Of a stretch of 64,000 nucleotides of DNA, positions 1 to 8,787 are shown piece after piece (position 1 is the stretch's first letter; each line of letters starts with the position of its first letter). The stretch covers positions 104,540 to 168,539 of the forward strand of contig NZ_JACXAI010000011.1 in assembly GCF_014773385.1 (NCBI RefSeq), given 5' to 3'. The position numbers and the translations under genes were made by a program. The notes beneath the pieces are model-generated. The model had not been told where the DNA came from, made no database searches, and saw nothing but the letters and a program-made list of their open reading frames with translations. Source of the stretch: Metabacillus arenae (GTDB taxonomy: Bacteria > Bacillota > Bacilli > Bacillales > Bacillaceae).

Positions 1-621
1 TGACTGCTTTGCATGCTGATAAGCAATTTGATGATAGGTTTGATCACCTGTTACTTCACTTGCCCAGTAAAGAAGGGGCAAGTTCATCATACAATCAATA
101 ATCATCCTTCCTCTTTGCTTAGGATCTGCTAATTCTCCCCACGCTTGAATGATTCCTGCTTTTTCAAAGTAGCGGGTAAGAAGTAATTCAGCTGCTTCTA
201 ATGCTACTTCCTTTGCTCGATTCTCTCCCGTTAATTTATATGCACTGACAGAAGAGAGGGTGTACAAGAACCCCAGATCATGATGATTCACGACAATTCT
301 GTTCTTGATTCTATCTTGAAAACTCATAACATGCTTCTCAGCCACTCGTCTGTATTTTTCTTCTCCGGTATGCTCATAAGCGAGCCAGAGCATTCCTGTC
401 CAGAAACCTGTCGTCCATTCGACATTGTCTACCGGTTGATAAACTGAATTTTGGCTGCTGGCACTAGGAAATTTAGAGGTAAAAGCCTCCAGGTTCTGAT
501 CGATTTTAAAAAGCACATAATCTAGTGCCTTTTCAATAAAAGCACGATCTACAGGTGGTCTTGTTGAAAACCTTTCTTTTCTTAAGAGGCTTTCATCTAT
601 TATTTGTTCGGTCTCTTGCAT
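1..621 (-). CDS. Unsaturated glucuronyl hydrolase, GH88 family (3' end beyond window)
   Basis: This ORF reads without a stop from an ATG at 621 to the window edge, giving the first 207 residues of a longer protein. It matches glycoside hydrolase family 88: a WTTGFWTG stretch near residue 69, HHDLGF around D115 and GRMIIDCMMNLPLL around D176. The two Asp residues are 61 apart, the same spacing as the catalytic pair known in Bacillus sp. GL1 UGL (D88/D149). Such enzymes remove the unsaturated uronic acid left at the non-reducing end after polysaccharide lyase action. No signal peptide is visible, so it should act in the cytosol on imported oligosaccharides. It lies 28 bp downstream of the solute-binding protein gene and is probably in the same operon. 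GH105 is a related alternative; the C-terminus is needed to decide. Confidence 0.85.
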   Translation of the reverse strand, partial: MQETEQIIDESLLRKERFSTRPPVDRAFIEKALDYVLFKIDQNLEAFTSKFPSASSQNSVYQPVDNVEWTTGFWTGMLWLAYEHTGEEKYRRVAEKHVMSFQDRIKNRIVVNHHDLGFLYTLSSVSAYKLTGENRAKEVALEAAELLLTRYFEKAGIIQAWGELADPKQRGRMIIDCMMNLPLLYWASEVTGDQTYHQIAYQHAKQS

Positions 622-649
622 CTTTGTTACCTCCAATCATGGTATGCTA

Positions 650-2215
650 TCATTTCTCAATCGATCGATTATACGCTTTTTGATGGAGGTCAATATATTC
701 CTCGACACCAAGATTTTTTAGTTGATTTTTAAATTTTTTATAATCTATTTTTTCTGCACCCATTACCCATTTTTGCATCATTTCATCCCGATAGGTTTTT
801 AAGTCTGCTCCAATTTCAATAATTTTCTTTTCTTCTTCTTCAGTAAAAGAGAAAGGAGGCAGCGGCTCTGCAAAATAGTTATTAGCAGTGTATTCTTCAA
901 TCCCTTTTAAGGCAATTGGGTTTAACCATTGTTTCTCATACTCAAAATCCTGATGATAAGAAAACAGAGTTTGGACCCCATACTCATGCAATGTTGTTGG
1001 AACATCTGGAGAGCTCAAAATTTCTTCTTTAAATACAGGCTTTCCATCGACTAAATCATAAGTTTCTCCTTCTACTCCATAGTTCATCAAGCGACGTCCT
1101 TCTTCTGTGTAAAAGAAATCAAGATATTTGATTGCTTTTACTGGATCTTTTGTTGAATACCCAATCGCTATTCCTGCTTTGTCTCCATATGGATCACGGA
1201 CGGTAGTTTCGACTTTTTCCCCATCCGTATTTTGAGGAGGAGCAAATGTTTCAAATTTAAACCCTTCCACTTGATCCTTTAATAAATTGTTATAACCTGC
1301 CGTGCTTCCAAACCAATCGTGTGTCATTCCTCCCTGATTGTTCCCTAGCAAGATATCTCTAGCTTTTGCACCTCTTGTAAAAATTTCTGGATCAATTAAT
1401 TTTTCTTCATACCATTTAGCTAATCCTGAAAGGGCAGTACCATATTTTTCTTCATATGGTCCGTATTGAATTTTATCTCCATCAAGATAGAGGTCATTAC
1501 GAGCCCCCCATAAAATCGTAAGGTCACCCAAACTTTCCGAAATTCTTGAAAAATAAGGAATCTCATCTTGTTTGCCGTTTCCATTTGGATCTTTTTCTTT
1601 AAATGCCTTTAACACTTCATATGTTTCTTCTATTGTTTGCGGTGCTTTAAGACCAAGCTTATCCAGCCAGTCTTGTCTGACAAACCATCCTTTCTGCGCC
1701 TCCCCATCTGCTATAAAAGGAATAAAATAAAGGTTTCCATCTGAAGCTGTAACAAATTCTTCTAATCCTTCCATCTCTTCAAGGTATTTCTTTATATTAG
1801 GAGCATGCTCCTCAATCAAATCATCCAGTGGAAGAAACGCCCCTTCTTTTCCATACTTAGTTAAATCAGCCTTTGTACCTTGAACAAGATCCGGAATATC
1901 ACCTGATGCAATCATCAAGTTAAAGGCTTCCTGACTGTCTGTTGATGTTTTGGGAGCTACTCCTTTCAAGTTCACATTTGTTAGCTCAGCTGCCTTCTTA
2001 AACGTCGCCCAATCATCATTGAAAATAACCTGGCCATCAAAATGATGAAGGTGAATCTTCATATCAACAGGTTCCTTGGATACCTGAAATCCCGTAAGAC
2101 CCTCTTCACTTTCTAGGTTTTTATTTGCATTCTTATCACTTGAAGCACTATTATTCGAACATCCTCCAACAATTAGCAGGAAAATGGAAAAAAAGATTAA
2201 AGCGAATTTTTTCAA
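650..2215 (-). CDS. Lipoprotein solute-binding protein of a CUT1 oligosaccharide importer
   Basis: The 521-residue protein has a lipoprotein signal peptide with lipobox IVGGC (Cys19), then a Ser/Asn-rich linker and a large family 1 extracellular binding domain. Length and sequence style match the LplA/YtcQ group of Bacillus, which bind pectin- or glycosaminoglycan-derived oligosaccharides. The start is a TTG with a GGGGGAG ribosome site just upstream. It is the third gene after two permeases, separated from them by 157 bp, and is followed closely by the GH88 hydrolase. This context suggests a substrate with an unsaturated uronide end. The substrate itself is inferred. Confidence 0.88.
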   Translation of the reverse strand: MKKFALIFFSIFLLIVGGCSNNSASSDKNANKNLESEEGLTGFQVSKEPVDMKIHLHHFDGQVIFNDDWATFKKAAELTNVNLKGVAPKTSTDSQEAFNLMIASGDIPDLVQGTKADLTKYGKEGAFLPLDDLIEEHAPNIKKYLEEMEGLEEFVTASDGNLYFIPFIADGEAQKGWFVRQDWLDKLGLKAPQTIEETYEVLKAFKEKDPNGNGKQDEIPYFSRISESLGDLTILWGARNDLYLDGDKIQYGPYEEKYGTALSGLAKWYEEKLIDPEIFTRGAKARDILLGNNQGGMTHDWFGSTAGYNNLLKDQVEGFKFETFAPPQNTDGEKVETTVRDPYGDKAGIAIGYSTKDPVKAIKYLDFFYTEEGRRLMNYGVEGETYDLVDGKPVFKEEILSSPDVPTTLHEYGVQTLFSYHQDFEYEKQWLNPIALKGIEEYTANNYFAEPLPPFSFTEEEEKKIIEIGADLKTYRDEMMQKWVMGAEKIDYKKFKNQLKNLGVEEYIDLHQKAYNRSIEK

Positions 2216-2372
2216 GTTAACTCCCCCTCGACTTAGTTCGTAACTATTTATCTAGTATGATTTTGTGAAAACTGATTTTCGTACACCAAATGTTTGATTC
2301 CAATAGAAACAATAAATCTGTTTTTAGAACAAAACCAAAACATTATTTCTCAAACGTTACAGTTATAATCCT

Positions 2373-3242
2373 CTACTCTTTAATCCCGCCGATTATCGTT
2401 CCTTTTACAAAATACTTTTGCAAATACGGATAGACTAATACGATCGGAATAATCGAAACAATGATTGTTGCATAAATGACAGTTTCTGCGGAGTATTGAG
2501 AGGTTGTATCAAGTGAATTGGCCATTTGTTCCTTTACACTCATATCAACCACCAATTTTTTTAACAGCACCTGCAGCGGAATTTTACTTTCATCATTTAA
2601 CACAATCATTGACCAGAAGTAACCGTTCCATCTGCTAACCGCATAAAAGAGTCCTACTGTTATAAGCGCTGGTTTTGATAAAGGCAAGAAAATTTTCCAC
2701 AATATCTGAAGATCATTTGCCCCATCCACTTTTGCCGACTCTTCCAAAGAATCAGGTACTGATTGAAAAAAGCTTCTCATAATGAAGACTAAAAACGTTG
2801 AAACTGCAAAGCCTACAATGATCGCTGTCCGGGTATCCAGTAATCCCAGGTCTTTTAAATTCAAGTAGGTTGGGATGATTCCGGCATTGAACCACATTGT
2901 GAATGCGATGAAAAAAGCGAAAAAGCTGCGACCTTTTAGCCGTTTTTTTGAAAGCGGATAGGCACCGCAAATTGTAACAAACATGCTAAACAGTGTTCCA
3001 ACAACCGTGTAAAAAATTGTATTTCCATATGCTATCCAAATTCCCGGCTCCTCAATGACCCGTTTGTATGCTTCAAATGTTATATCTTTCGGAAATAAGA
3101 GCACATCTCCCCTAAGAACGGCATCAGATGAACTGATAGAAGCAGATAGCACATAAATGAACGGGTAAATGCAGATAATGGCAATTAATCCGACAAGAAC
3201 ATAGATAATGAAATCGGCTGTTTTACTTCCAAAACTCTTCAT
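2373..3242 (-). CDS. CUT1 ABC transporter permease (LplC/YtcP-like)
   Basis: A 289-residue inner-membrane permease with six predicted transmembrane segments. The coupling loop EESAKVDGAN...LPLSKP is the EAA motif that contacts the ATPase (about residues 165-190). The long cytosolic start followed by a membrane segment at about 12-34 is typical of LplC-type permeases. It directly abuts the other permease upstream, so the two are co-translated. No ATP-binding gene is present in the cluster; in B. subtilis such systems share the general ATPase MsmX, and the same is likely here. Confidence 0.88.
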   Translation of the reverse strand: MKSFGSKTADFIIYVLVGLIAIICIYPFIYVLSASISSSDAVLRGDVLLFPKDITFEAYKRVIEEPGIWIAYGNTIFYTVVGTLFSMFVTICGAYPLSKKRLKGRSFFAFFIAFTMWFNAGIIPTYLNLKDLGLLDTRTAIIVGFAVSTFLVFIMRSFFQSVPDSLEESAKVDGANDLQILWKIFLPLSKPALITVGLFYAVSRWNGYFWSMIVLNDESKIPLQVLLKKLVVDMSVKEQMANSLDTTSQYSAETVIYATIIVSIIPIVLVYPYLQKYFVKGTIIGGIKE

Positions 3243-4223
3243 TTACCATAAACCTCCGCTCTCACTGAATTTTTTCGTAATTTTGTTCGCTGTAAACACT
3301 AGCACTAAACCAACAACAGCGTTGAATAAGCCAGCTGCTGCTCCGAGCTCATAGTTTGCTCCTTGCAAGCCGGCCCGGTAGACAAATGTGTTTATGACAT
3401 CAGCCGTCTCATAGGTTGCGGGCTGGTAGAGCAGGATAATCGCTTCATACCCAATTTCCAGGAAATTTCCGATGTTCAAAATAAATAAGATCAAGATCGT
3501 CGGGATAATCCCCGGCAAGGTGACATGCCACATTTGTTTCCATCGGTTCGCACCGTCCATTTTGGCTGCTTCATACAACTGCGGATTGATCCCGCTGATC
3601 GCAGCAATATAGATAATCGCGTTGAACCCGACATCCTTCCAAATGTTCATCCCGATAAAGATGGATCGGAAGTATTCTGGATTGGTTAAAAAATAAATTT
3701 TTTCTCCGCCTAATTTGTCAATGATAATGTTGACAAGGCCGTTTGATGGCGAAAGAAAGTTGGTTACAAGCCCTGCTACAACAACAATTGAAATAAAATA
3801 AGGAAGATATGTCGCCGTCTGGGTCAACTTTCTATAAGTTGCCGATTTAATTTCATTAAAAAGAAGTGCCAAAATAATCGGTGCCGGAAAGGCAAATATC
3901 AAGGTGTATAAACTAATAAGGATGGTGTTTTTTAAAGTTCTAATAAAGTAATCGCTTTCAAAGAACTGTACGAAATTTTGAAATCCAACCCATGGACTAG
4001 CTTCAATCCCCTGAAAAATACTGTAATCTTTAAAAGCAATCTGAAGTCCATACATTGGGCGGTACAAGAAGATAATGTACCATGCAATAAACGGGATCAG
4101 CAGTAAGTACAAATATTTATCACGACTGATTGTTTTTTTGATTCTTTGAATTCGCGAAAGACCTGTCTTATGGGTAATTGTCGTGATATGGTTTTTCACT
4201 TCAGATTGAATTTGACCATTCAT
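3243..4223 (-). CDS. CUT1 ABC transporter permease (LplB/YteP-like)
   Basis: A 326-residue permease with a roughly 35-residue basic cytosolic N-terminus, first membrane segment YLYLLLIPFIAWYIIFLY and the EAA loop YEAAKMDGANRWKQ near residues 218-232. It pairs with the following permease as a heterodimer. This is the first structural gene after the divergently spaced regulator (171 bp gap) and probably starts the importer-GH88 transcript. The ribosome site AAGGAGG lies close upstream of the ATG. Confidence 0.88.
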   Translation of the reverse strand: MNGQIQSEVKNHITTITHKTGLSRIQRIKKTISRDKYLYLLLIPFIAWYIIFLYRPMYGLQIAFKDYSIFQGIEASPWVGFQNFVQFFESDYFIRTLKNTILISLYTLIFAFPAPIILALLFNEIKSATYRKLTQTATYLPYFISIVVVAGLVTNFLSPSNGLVNIIIDKLGGEKIYFLTNPEYFRSIFIGMNIWKDVGFNAIIYIAAISGINPQLYEAAKMDGANRWKQMWHVTLPGIIPTILILFILNIGNFLEIGYEAIILLYQPATYETADVINTFVYRAGLQGANYELGAAAGLFNAVVGLVLVFTANKITKKFSESGGLW

Positions 4224-4394
4224 ACCTTTCCTCCTTTCTTTTTTTGTAATCTCGATGACTGTTTAAACTGGTTATCCTGACTTTACTCGATCATAAACCA
4301 GCATACTATCACCAGTTTTTTGTTTTCATCACCGTTTTTAATTACAATCAAAAGAAATGAAGATGATCAAAAAAAGTGTAGATACCTTTTTCCC

Positions 4395-6665
4395 TTAAGA
4401 GGATTTTTCATATTGACCTGGGGATAGGCCGACATATTTTTTGAATATTCTAATAAATGTATTGACATTATTGAATCCGACCATGCTCGCTACCTGACTA
4501 ATTTTCACCTCTTGTACAGATAAAATCTCCTTTGCTTTTTTTACTCGATACATATTTAAATATTCTTTAAAGTTATCCCCTGTTTGTTCTTTAAAGACTG
4601 TGCTCACGTAGCTTGAGGATAAATTAAAATGTTCGGCTAAATCTGTTAGAGAAAGATCCCTGTGAAAATTTTCATGAATAAAGTTCAACAGTTGATCAGC
4701 CACTGACAAATCTGTCTTTTTTGTTTGTGATTGAATGTTTTCCAGAAGTTCCTTGAAAATACTGGTAATTGTCTGTTCAAGCTCTTCTTTTCCGCGAATC
4801 ATTTGAAGCCTTTGGTAGACCGTTTCATCTTCACCAAAGATTGTCCTTTCTGCCTGATTAGTCTGAGATAAAATTCGATGAATGGTAGCAAGTACTTCAA
4901 ATACCAAGCTTCGGAGTGCAGATTCATCAAGCTGTCTAACATAAAGATTATCATTTAGCAGATTTTTCAAAATGGACATGGCCTTTTCCTTCTGACCTCT
5001 ACAACTAAAATTAATCAAATCTTTCTCCATCTCGAGTGGGTAATAGTAGCTCTTTTGCTCAAACCTTTCAATATCTTCTGTTGTCACAATGTTTTTTCGT
5101 TCAATCGCATACCTGTATTCAAGCAAGTTTCTTGCCTGTTTATACCCTTTTTCAAATTCAGAAAGGGCTGCAACTGGTTCACTTATCGCAATGAACATTG
5201 TTGCATGAAGTCGTTCATTCAACCCCGCGTTAAACGAATTCAACCAATCGCGAATTATCTGTAAATTGGTTTCACTTGTCAGGATTGCGAGTTTCTCTAC
5301 TTCCATTTCAATCATTTCGTAAGAGATTTTCTTTTCTATATGTTCTTTTAAATAGGTTAGCAACTGAAGCTTGATCGTCAGAATCCCTTCACGTGTGAGC
5401 GATTCTTCCCACTCCTTATAGTGGGTGAATTCAAAAAGGATGACCCTTCCTTGGGTCAACTTGGCAAGACCGTATTGCTCCGATTTCTCCTTTACTTCCT
5501 CTTTCTCTACTAATCCAAGAAGCAAATCTTTCATAAATTTTTGTTTCAGAGACAGCTGGTGGTGATCTATGGTAGAAAGCAGTCTTTCGTTCATTTTTTT
5601 CATATTGGTCGTTATTTGCTGGATAATGGCAAACTCATCTCCATCGATACTCTCTTGTCTATCTTTCAATACATGAAGAACTTTTTTTACAGGCTGATAC
5701 GTATAATTCACAAACAAAACTTGAACCACAAGTCCAGCTAATAAAAATAGAAGATAAACAGGCAGTGAATCCATTAGAAGCCCGGCAAACGATGTTTCGG
5801 TAACTTGTTTCGGCGTAATATAAAGATACTGCCAATCTTTTAAAACTTCTGAGGATAAGGATTTAATCTGAAAGCCCGAAGCCTTTATTTTTTGATAGGG
5901 AACTGGTTCTTCTTTAGAATATTCCAGCTGTTTTAATCGGTCTCGGGTCAAGATGTCAGCAATCGAAAGATTATGGAAAGTTGTTTGATGACTTGTAATA
6001 CGGTCCCCTTCTACAATAGCAAACCCTCCCTGATCAACTGGATTTAAAGCTGGGTACAGGTTTTTAGTATAGAAGGAAAGAAAAAAAACAATGTTATTCC
6101 CTTCAGATATCCGTTCTTTTTTCAAAAGTGTAATATACACGTTATCTTTCTTTTGATTCATGAGCGAAAATAATTTATACTGCCCAAAGCTATTGTTTTT
6201 TTCCTTTAAATAGTCAGCCACCTGTTGATTCTCTTCTTTATTAAGACCAAGCTGTTGAAAATAACGTTCCTGATTAATTGTCATATCAGGTGTCACAATC
6301 AAATCTTCATCTGCTTTCATCACACCCAGCTTATACTCAAACTGGCTGAAAGCATTCGAATTTTTCTGAAGCTCCTTATACAACTCATTAACAAAGAAAT
6401 ATTCTAGCTTTTCATTCGTATTTTGACTATAATTCACAAACGCTTCCGTTGACTTAAGCTGGTTAATCCCGCTCAACGCCACCTGCAACCGTTGGTCCAC
6501 TTTTTCCTTCGTCTGTTTCAAAAGCTCCTTCTGACTCTGTTCCAGCTCAAAATTCGTAAACTCCCGATTCTTTAAATAATAAACAAACGACAACGCAGCA
6601 GTATATATAAAAATAACCCCCATCATGCATACAAATAACTTCCAAAAAAACTTTCTCTTTCTCAC
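4395..6665 (-). CDS. Membrane-anchored AraC-family regulator (YtdP-like)
   Basis: The 756-residue protein has a membrane segment at about 8-30, an extracytoplasmic region to about 285, a second membrane segment at about 295-318, a cytosolic middle region and a C-terminal AraC-type DNA-binding domain (about 655-756). The latter shows two helix-turn-helix units, one around LTDLAEHFNLSSSYVS and the second around VASMVGFNNVNTFIRIF. Length and layout resemble B. subtilis YtdP and related one-protein sensors next to LplABC-type transporters. It probably senses a ligand outside the cell or through the binding protein and activates the importer genes downstream on the same strand. The ligand is unknown. 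Confidence 0.85.
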   Translation of the reverse strand: MRKRKFFWKLFVCMMGVIFIYTAALSFVYYLKNREFTNFELEQSQKELLKQTKEKVDQRLQVALSGINQLKSTEAFVNYSQNTNEKLEYFFVNELYKELQKNSNAFSQFEYKLGVMKADEDLIVTPDMTINQERYFQQLGLNKEENQQVADYLKEKNNSFGQYKLFSLMNQKKDNVYITLLKKERISEGNNIVFFLSFYTKNLYPALNPVDQGGFAIVEGDRITSHQTTFHNLSIADILTRDRLKQLEYSKEEPVPYQKIKASGFQIKSLSSEVLKDWQYLYITPKQVTETSFAGLLMDSLPVYLLFLLAGLVVQVLFVNYTYQPVKKVLHVLKDRQESIDGDEFAIIQQITTNMKKMNERLLSTIDHHQLSLKQKFMKDLLLGLVEKEEVKEKSEQYGLAKLTQGRVILFEFTHYKEWEESLTREGILTIKLQLLTYLKEHIEKKISYEMIEMEVEKLAILTSETNLQIIRDWLNSFNAGLNERLHATMFIAISEPVAALSEFEKGYKQARNLLEYRYAIERKNIVTTEDIERFEQKSYYYPLEMEKDLINFSCRGQKEKAMSILKNLLNDNLYVRQLDESALRSLVFEVLATIHRILSQTNQAERTIFGEDETVYQRLQMIRGKEELEQTITSIFKELLENIQSQTKKTDLSVADQLLNFIHENFHRDLSLTDLAEHFNLSSSYVSTVFKEQTGDNFKEYLNMYRVKKAKEILSVQEVKISQVASMVGFNNVNTFIRIFKKYVGLSPGQYEKSS

Positions 6666-6827
6666 AGCTTCTCCCCCTAATTAGCAGTAATAGGTTTTCT
6701 AATAATTTCCAGTTGATCCAACTCCCCTATACAGGTGTTTTTTATCTATCCCCCGAAAAGGTTCACTAACGAAATAGCAACCCTTGCAGTAAGGCTAGTA
6801 CAAAGGTTGCTTTAAATTAAAAATACT

Positions 6828-7012
6828 TTAATAATTTTGTGATGAAGTAACTTTTCTAGATCTAAAACTTTGGATTTGAACAGGAACCTCCTGTCCTTTT
6901 ATTGTAAAGGTTTTTTTGGTTGTATGAACAAGTAATTTTGAAGATTACCACTATTTCGAACCATCTGATTTAATTCATGCAACGCTAGTCTGATTTTGAA
7001 GCTCTTTGACAT
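6828..7012 (-). pseudogene. Possible frameshifted small ORF
   Basis: From an ATG at 7012 an ORF runs 37 codons and stops just after a run of seven A residues (minus strand, near 6911-6917). If the frame is shifted at this run, reading continues to a stop at 6828 and gives about 61 residues. No ribosome site is obvious and no family is recognised. It could be a decayed gene, a sequencing error in a homopolymer, or chance. It lies just downstream of another tiny ORF on the same strand, in the 672-bp stretch between the AraC regulator and aprX. Confidence 0.25.
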
Positions 7013-7024
7013 GTAAAATTCGCA

Positions 7025-7058
7025 CAAAAACGAAAAGCCCACGTCTTAAACAATGGGC
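7025..7058 (-). terminator. Rho-independent terminator
   Basis: On the minus strand a short stem (GCCCA/TGGGC) is followed by TTTTCGTTTTT. It overlaps the stop codon of the small ORF at 7046-7219 and would end the aprX transcript as well. Confidence 0.5.
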
Positions 7059-7219
7059 GTTAAAAAGTGAACAACATCTAACGTACAACCAAATGTACCT
7101 CGTCTTTTCATTTTTGTGCCGCTATGCAGCATAGGAATTGTAACTTTGAATTCGTCCTCTAACCGATAATAAAAAAATTCAGAGCAGTGAATATCATTTA
7201 AACTCTCAAAATCAGTCAT
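7046..7219 (-). CDS. Small protein of unknown function (57 aa)
   Basis: An uninterrupted 57-codon ORF from ATG 7219, beginning MTDFESLNDIHC and ending HFLTPIV. It is acidic at the start and has an MKRRG basic patch in the middle, with no membrane segment. It lies 118 bp after aprX on the same strand and ends inside a terminator hairpin, which supports it being the last gene of a transcript. The ribosome site (AAAGAGAAAAG) is weak. No family was recognised; it may also be a remnant of a longer gene. Confidence 0.45.
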   Translation of the reverse strand: MTDFESLNDIHCSEFFYYRLEDEFKVTIPMLHSGTKMKRRGTFGCTLDVVHFLTPIV

Positions 7220-7337
7220 CTTTTCTCTTTATCCAAGGAGATCATTTATAGGAACCTGATTCCAATTTACTGTATGTCGTAAATTAAATTTGAGCCATAT
7301 TGTCTTTGTTCATTTCCAAACATTCTTAAGTTTCAAA

Positions 7338-8627
7338 TTATTCATTAGTAGTCAGTTTAGCAGCGTTTAAATATCCATTTCCTTGGACGTTAGGAGGCAG
7401 CCCCAAATCATCACATGCAGAAGCGAGCCGCTGCTTGACTTGATCAGGTGATAGATTGGGTTCTTTTTGAAGGAGCTGCGCTACAATTCCAGCGCATATT
7501 GGTGTGGCCATTGATGTTCCTGATAATGAGAAATAATTTGCATCCACACGTCCCTTTGCATTTGTTTTATCAAGAAAAGAGTTCGGTGCTCTTAATGAAA
7601 TAATATTGACTCCAGGAGTTAAAAGGTCTGGTTTGGTCAGACCATCAATTGTTGGGCCGCGGCTTGAGAAATCTGCTGCTATATCATCAGAACGATCAAT
7701 TGTGTTTAGATCGTCTGCAGCCCCAACTGTAATTATTTTTGGGCTGATTCCAGGACTTCCAATTGTTTCCTTTGAAGGGCCTGAGTTGCCAGCAGCAGCA
7801 CATACAACTAATCCCTTATCCCACGCCTTTTCAACAGCTTTCACAACAGGATCATCTTCGAAAGATTGTTGTGCAGAAGCACCAAGAGATAATGAAAGAA
7901 TGTCGATGTTGTAATGGGATTGGTTTTGAATACACCACTCAATACCGGCTATAACAGTTGAAAGTGATCCAGATCCCATTTTATCCAGCACCTTAACCCC
8001 CACTAAATTTGCTTCAGGAGCTGGCCCTTGATACTTTCCACCAGATGAAATTCCATTACCTGCTGCATCTCCTGCACAATGAGTCCCATGACCGTTATCA
8101 TCATATGGATCCGTTTTGTTATTAATAAAATCTTTAAAAGCAATGATCCTTTCTTTTAAATCGCTATGAGGATAGATACCTGTGTCAATGACTGCGATCG
8201 TCACATCTTTTCCTGTTAAGCCGGATTGAATTAATTGGTCAGAATGAGTAGATGGAGTTGCGGCATCTAGGAGAGCTGTCACTTTTCTGTCATAGTAGAT
8301 TTTTTTGATGTGAGAACAATTTTCAAGCAATTTCTCTATTTTCTCTATCGACAAGTTAGTCGAACAGCAGGAAATCGAGGGGAATTGCTTAAGAGCCTTG
8401 CATTTAGCCGCCTTCATATCATTAAGTCCATGATCAAAGGCATCTTGCTCAAACTCAATCACGACCGGCAGCTTCTTCGTTTTTTTACCAAAATGCTCTA
8501 AAGGGCGATGGAGAAAACATGGAATGGAACGAAATGGGTGATAGTGCTGAACCATTTCCCGGCGAATGTTGCTATCGAGTTTATGCCCCATTCTTCGAAC
8601 AAGTTGAATAATTGAAAACCCTAACAT
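7338..8627 (-). CDS. aprX: Subtilisin-like serine protease, AprX type
   Basis: A 429-residue S8 peptidase. The catalytic triad is visible: D148 in VIDTGIYPHSD, H180 in DDNGHGTHCAGD and S372 in SGTSMATP, with the oxyanion Asn at N281 (AAAGNSG). The N-terminus (MLGFSIIQLVRR...) has no signal peptide and closely follows B. subtilis AprX (442 aa), an intracellular, late-phase alkaline serine protease. The roughly 120-residue leading region includes a CC pair (residues 87-88) also typical of AprX. In B. subtilis the secreted protease gene aprE lies next to yhfN; here an AprX-type gene is found near yhfN instead. Confidence 0.93.
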   Translation of the reverse strand: MLGFSIIQLVRRMGHKLDSNIRREMVQHYHPFRSIPCFLHRPLEHFGKKTKKLPVVIEFEQDAFDHGLNDMKAAKCKALKQFPSISCCSTNLSIEKIEKLLENCSHIKKIYYDRKVTALLDAATPSTHSDQLIQSGLTGKDVTIAVIDTGIYPHSDLKERIIAFKDFINNKTDPYDDNGHGTHCAGDAAGNGISSGGKYQGPAPEANLVGVKVLDKMGSGSLSTVIAGIEWCIQNQSHYNIDILSLSLGASAQQSFEDDPVVKAVEKAWDKGLVVCAAAGNSGPSKETIGSPGISPKIITVGAADDLNTIDRSDDIAADFSSRGPTIDGLTKPDLLTPGVNIISLRAPNSFLDKTNAKGRVDANYFSLSGTSMATPICAGIVAQLLQKEPNLSPDQVKQRLASACDDLGLPPNVQGNGYLNAAKLTTNE

Positions 8628-8726
8628 TAAAACTCATTCCTCTCTAGTAATTCATGTAACAAGATATATTACGTGAATTGCTAGAAGAACGAATAATTAA
8701 TTCGTATAACCTTTGAGAAAAAAGGC

Positions 8727-8787
8727 AAAAAACTAGAGAAATAATAGAATTAAGTTCTTATCTCTTGAAGGATTCCCTCTAGTTTTA
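8727..8787 (-). terminator. Terminator-like hairpin at end of the amidase gene
   Basis: Minus strand AAACTAGAG pairs with CTCTAGTTT and is followed by a T run. The left arm lies inside the last codons of the amidase gene, and the loop is long (about 35 nt). Confidence 0.4.
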
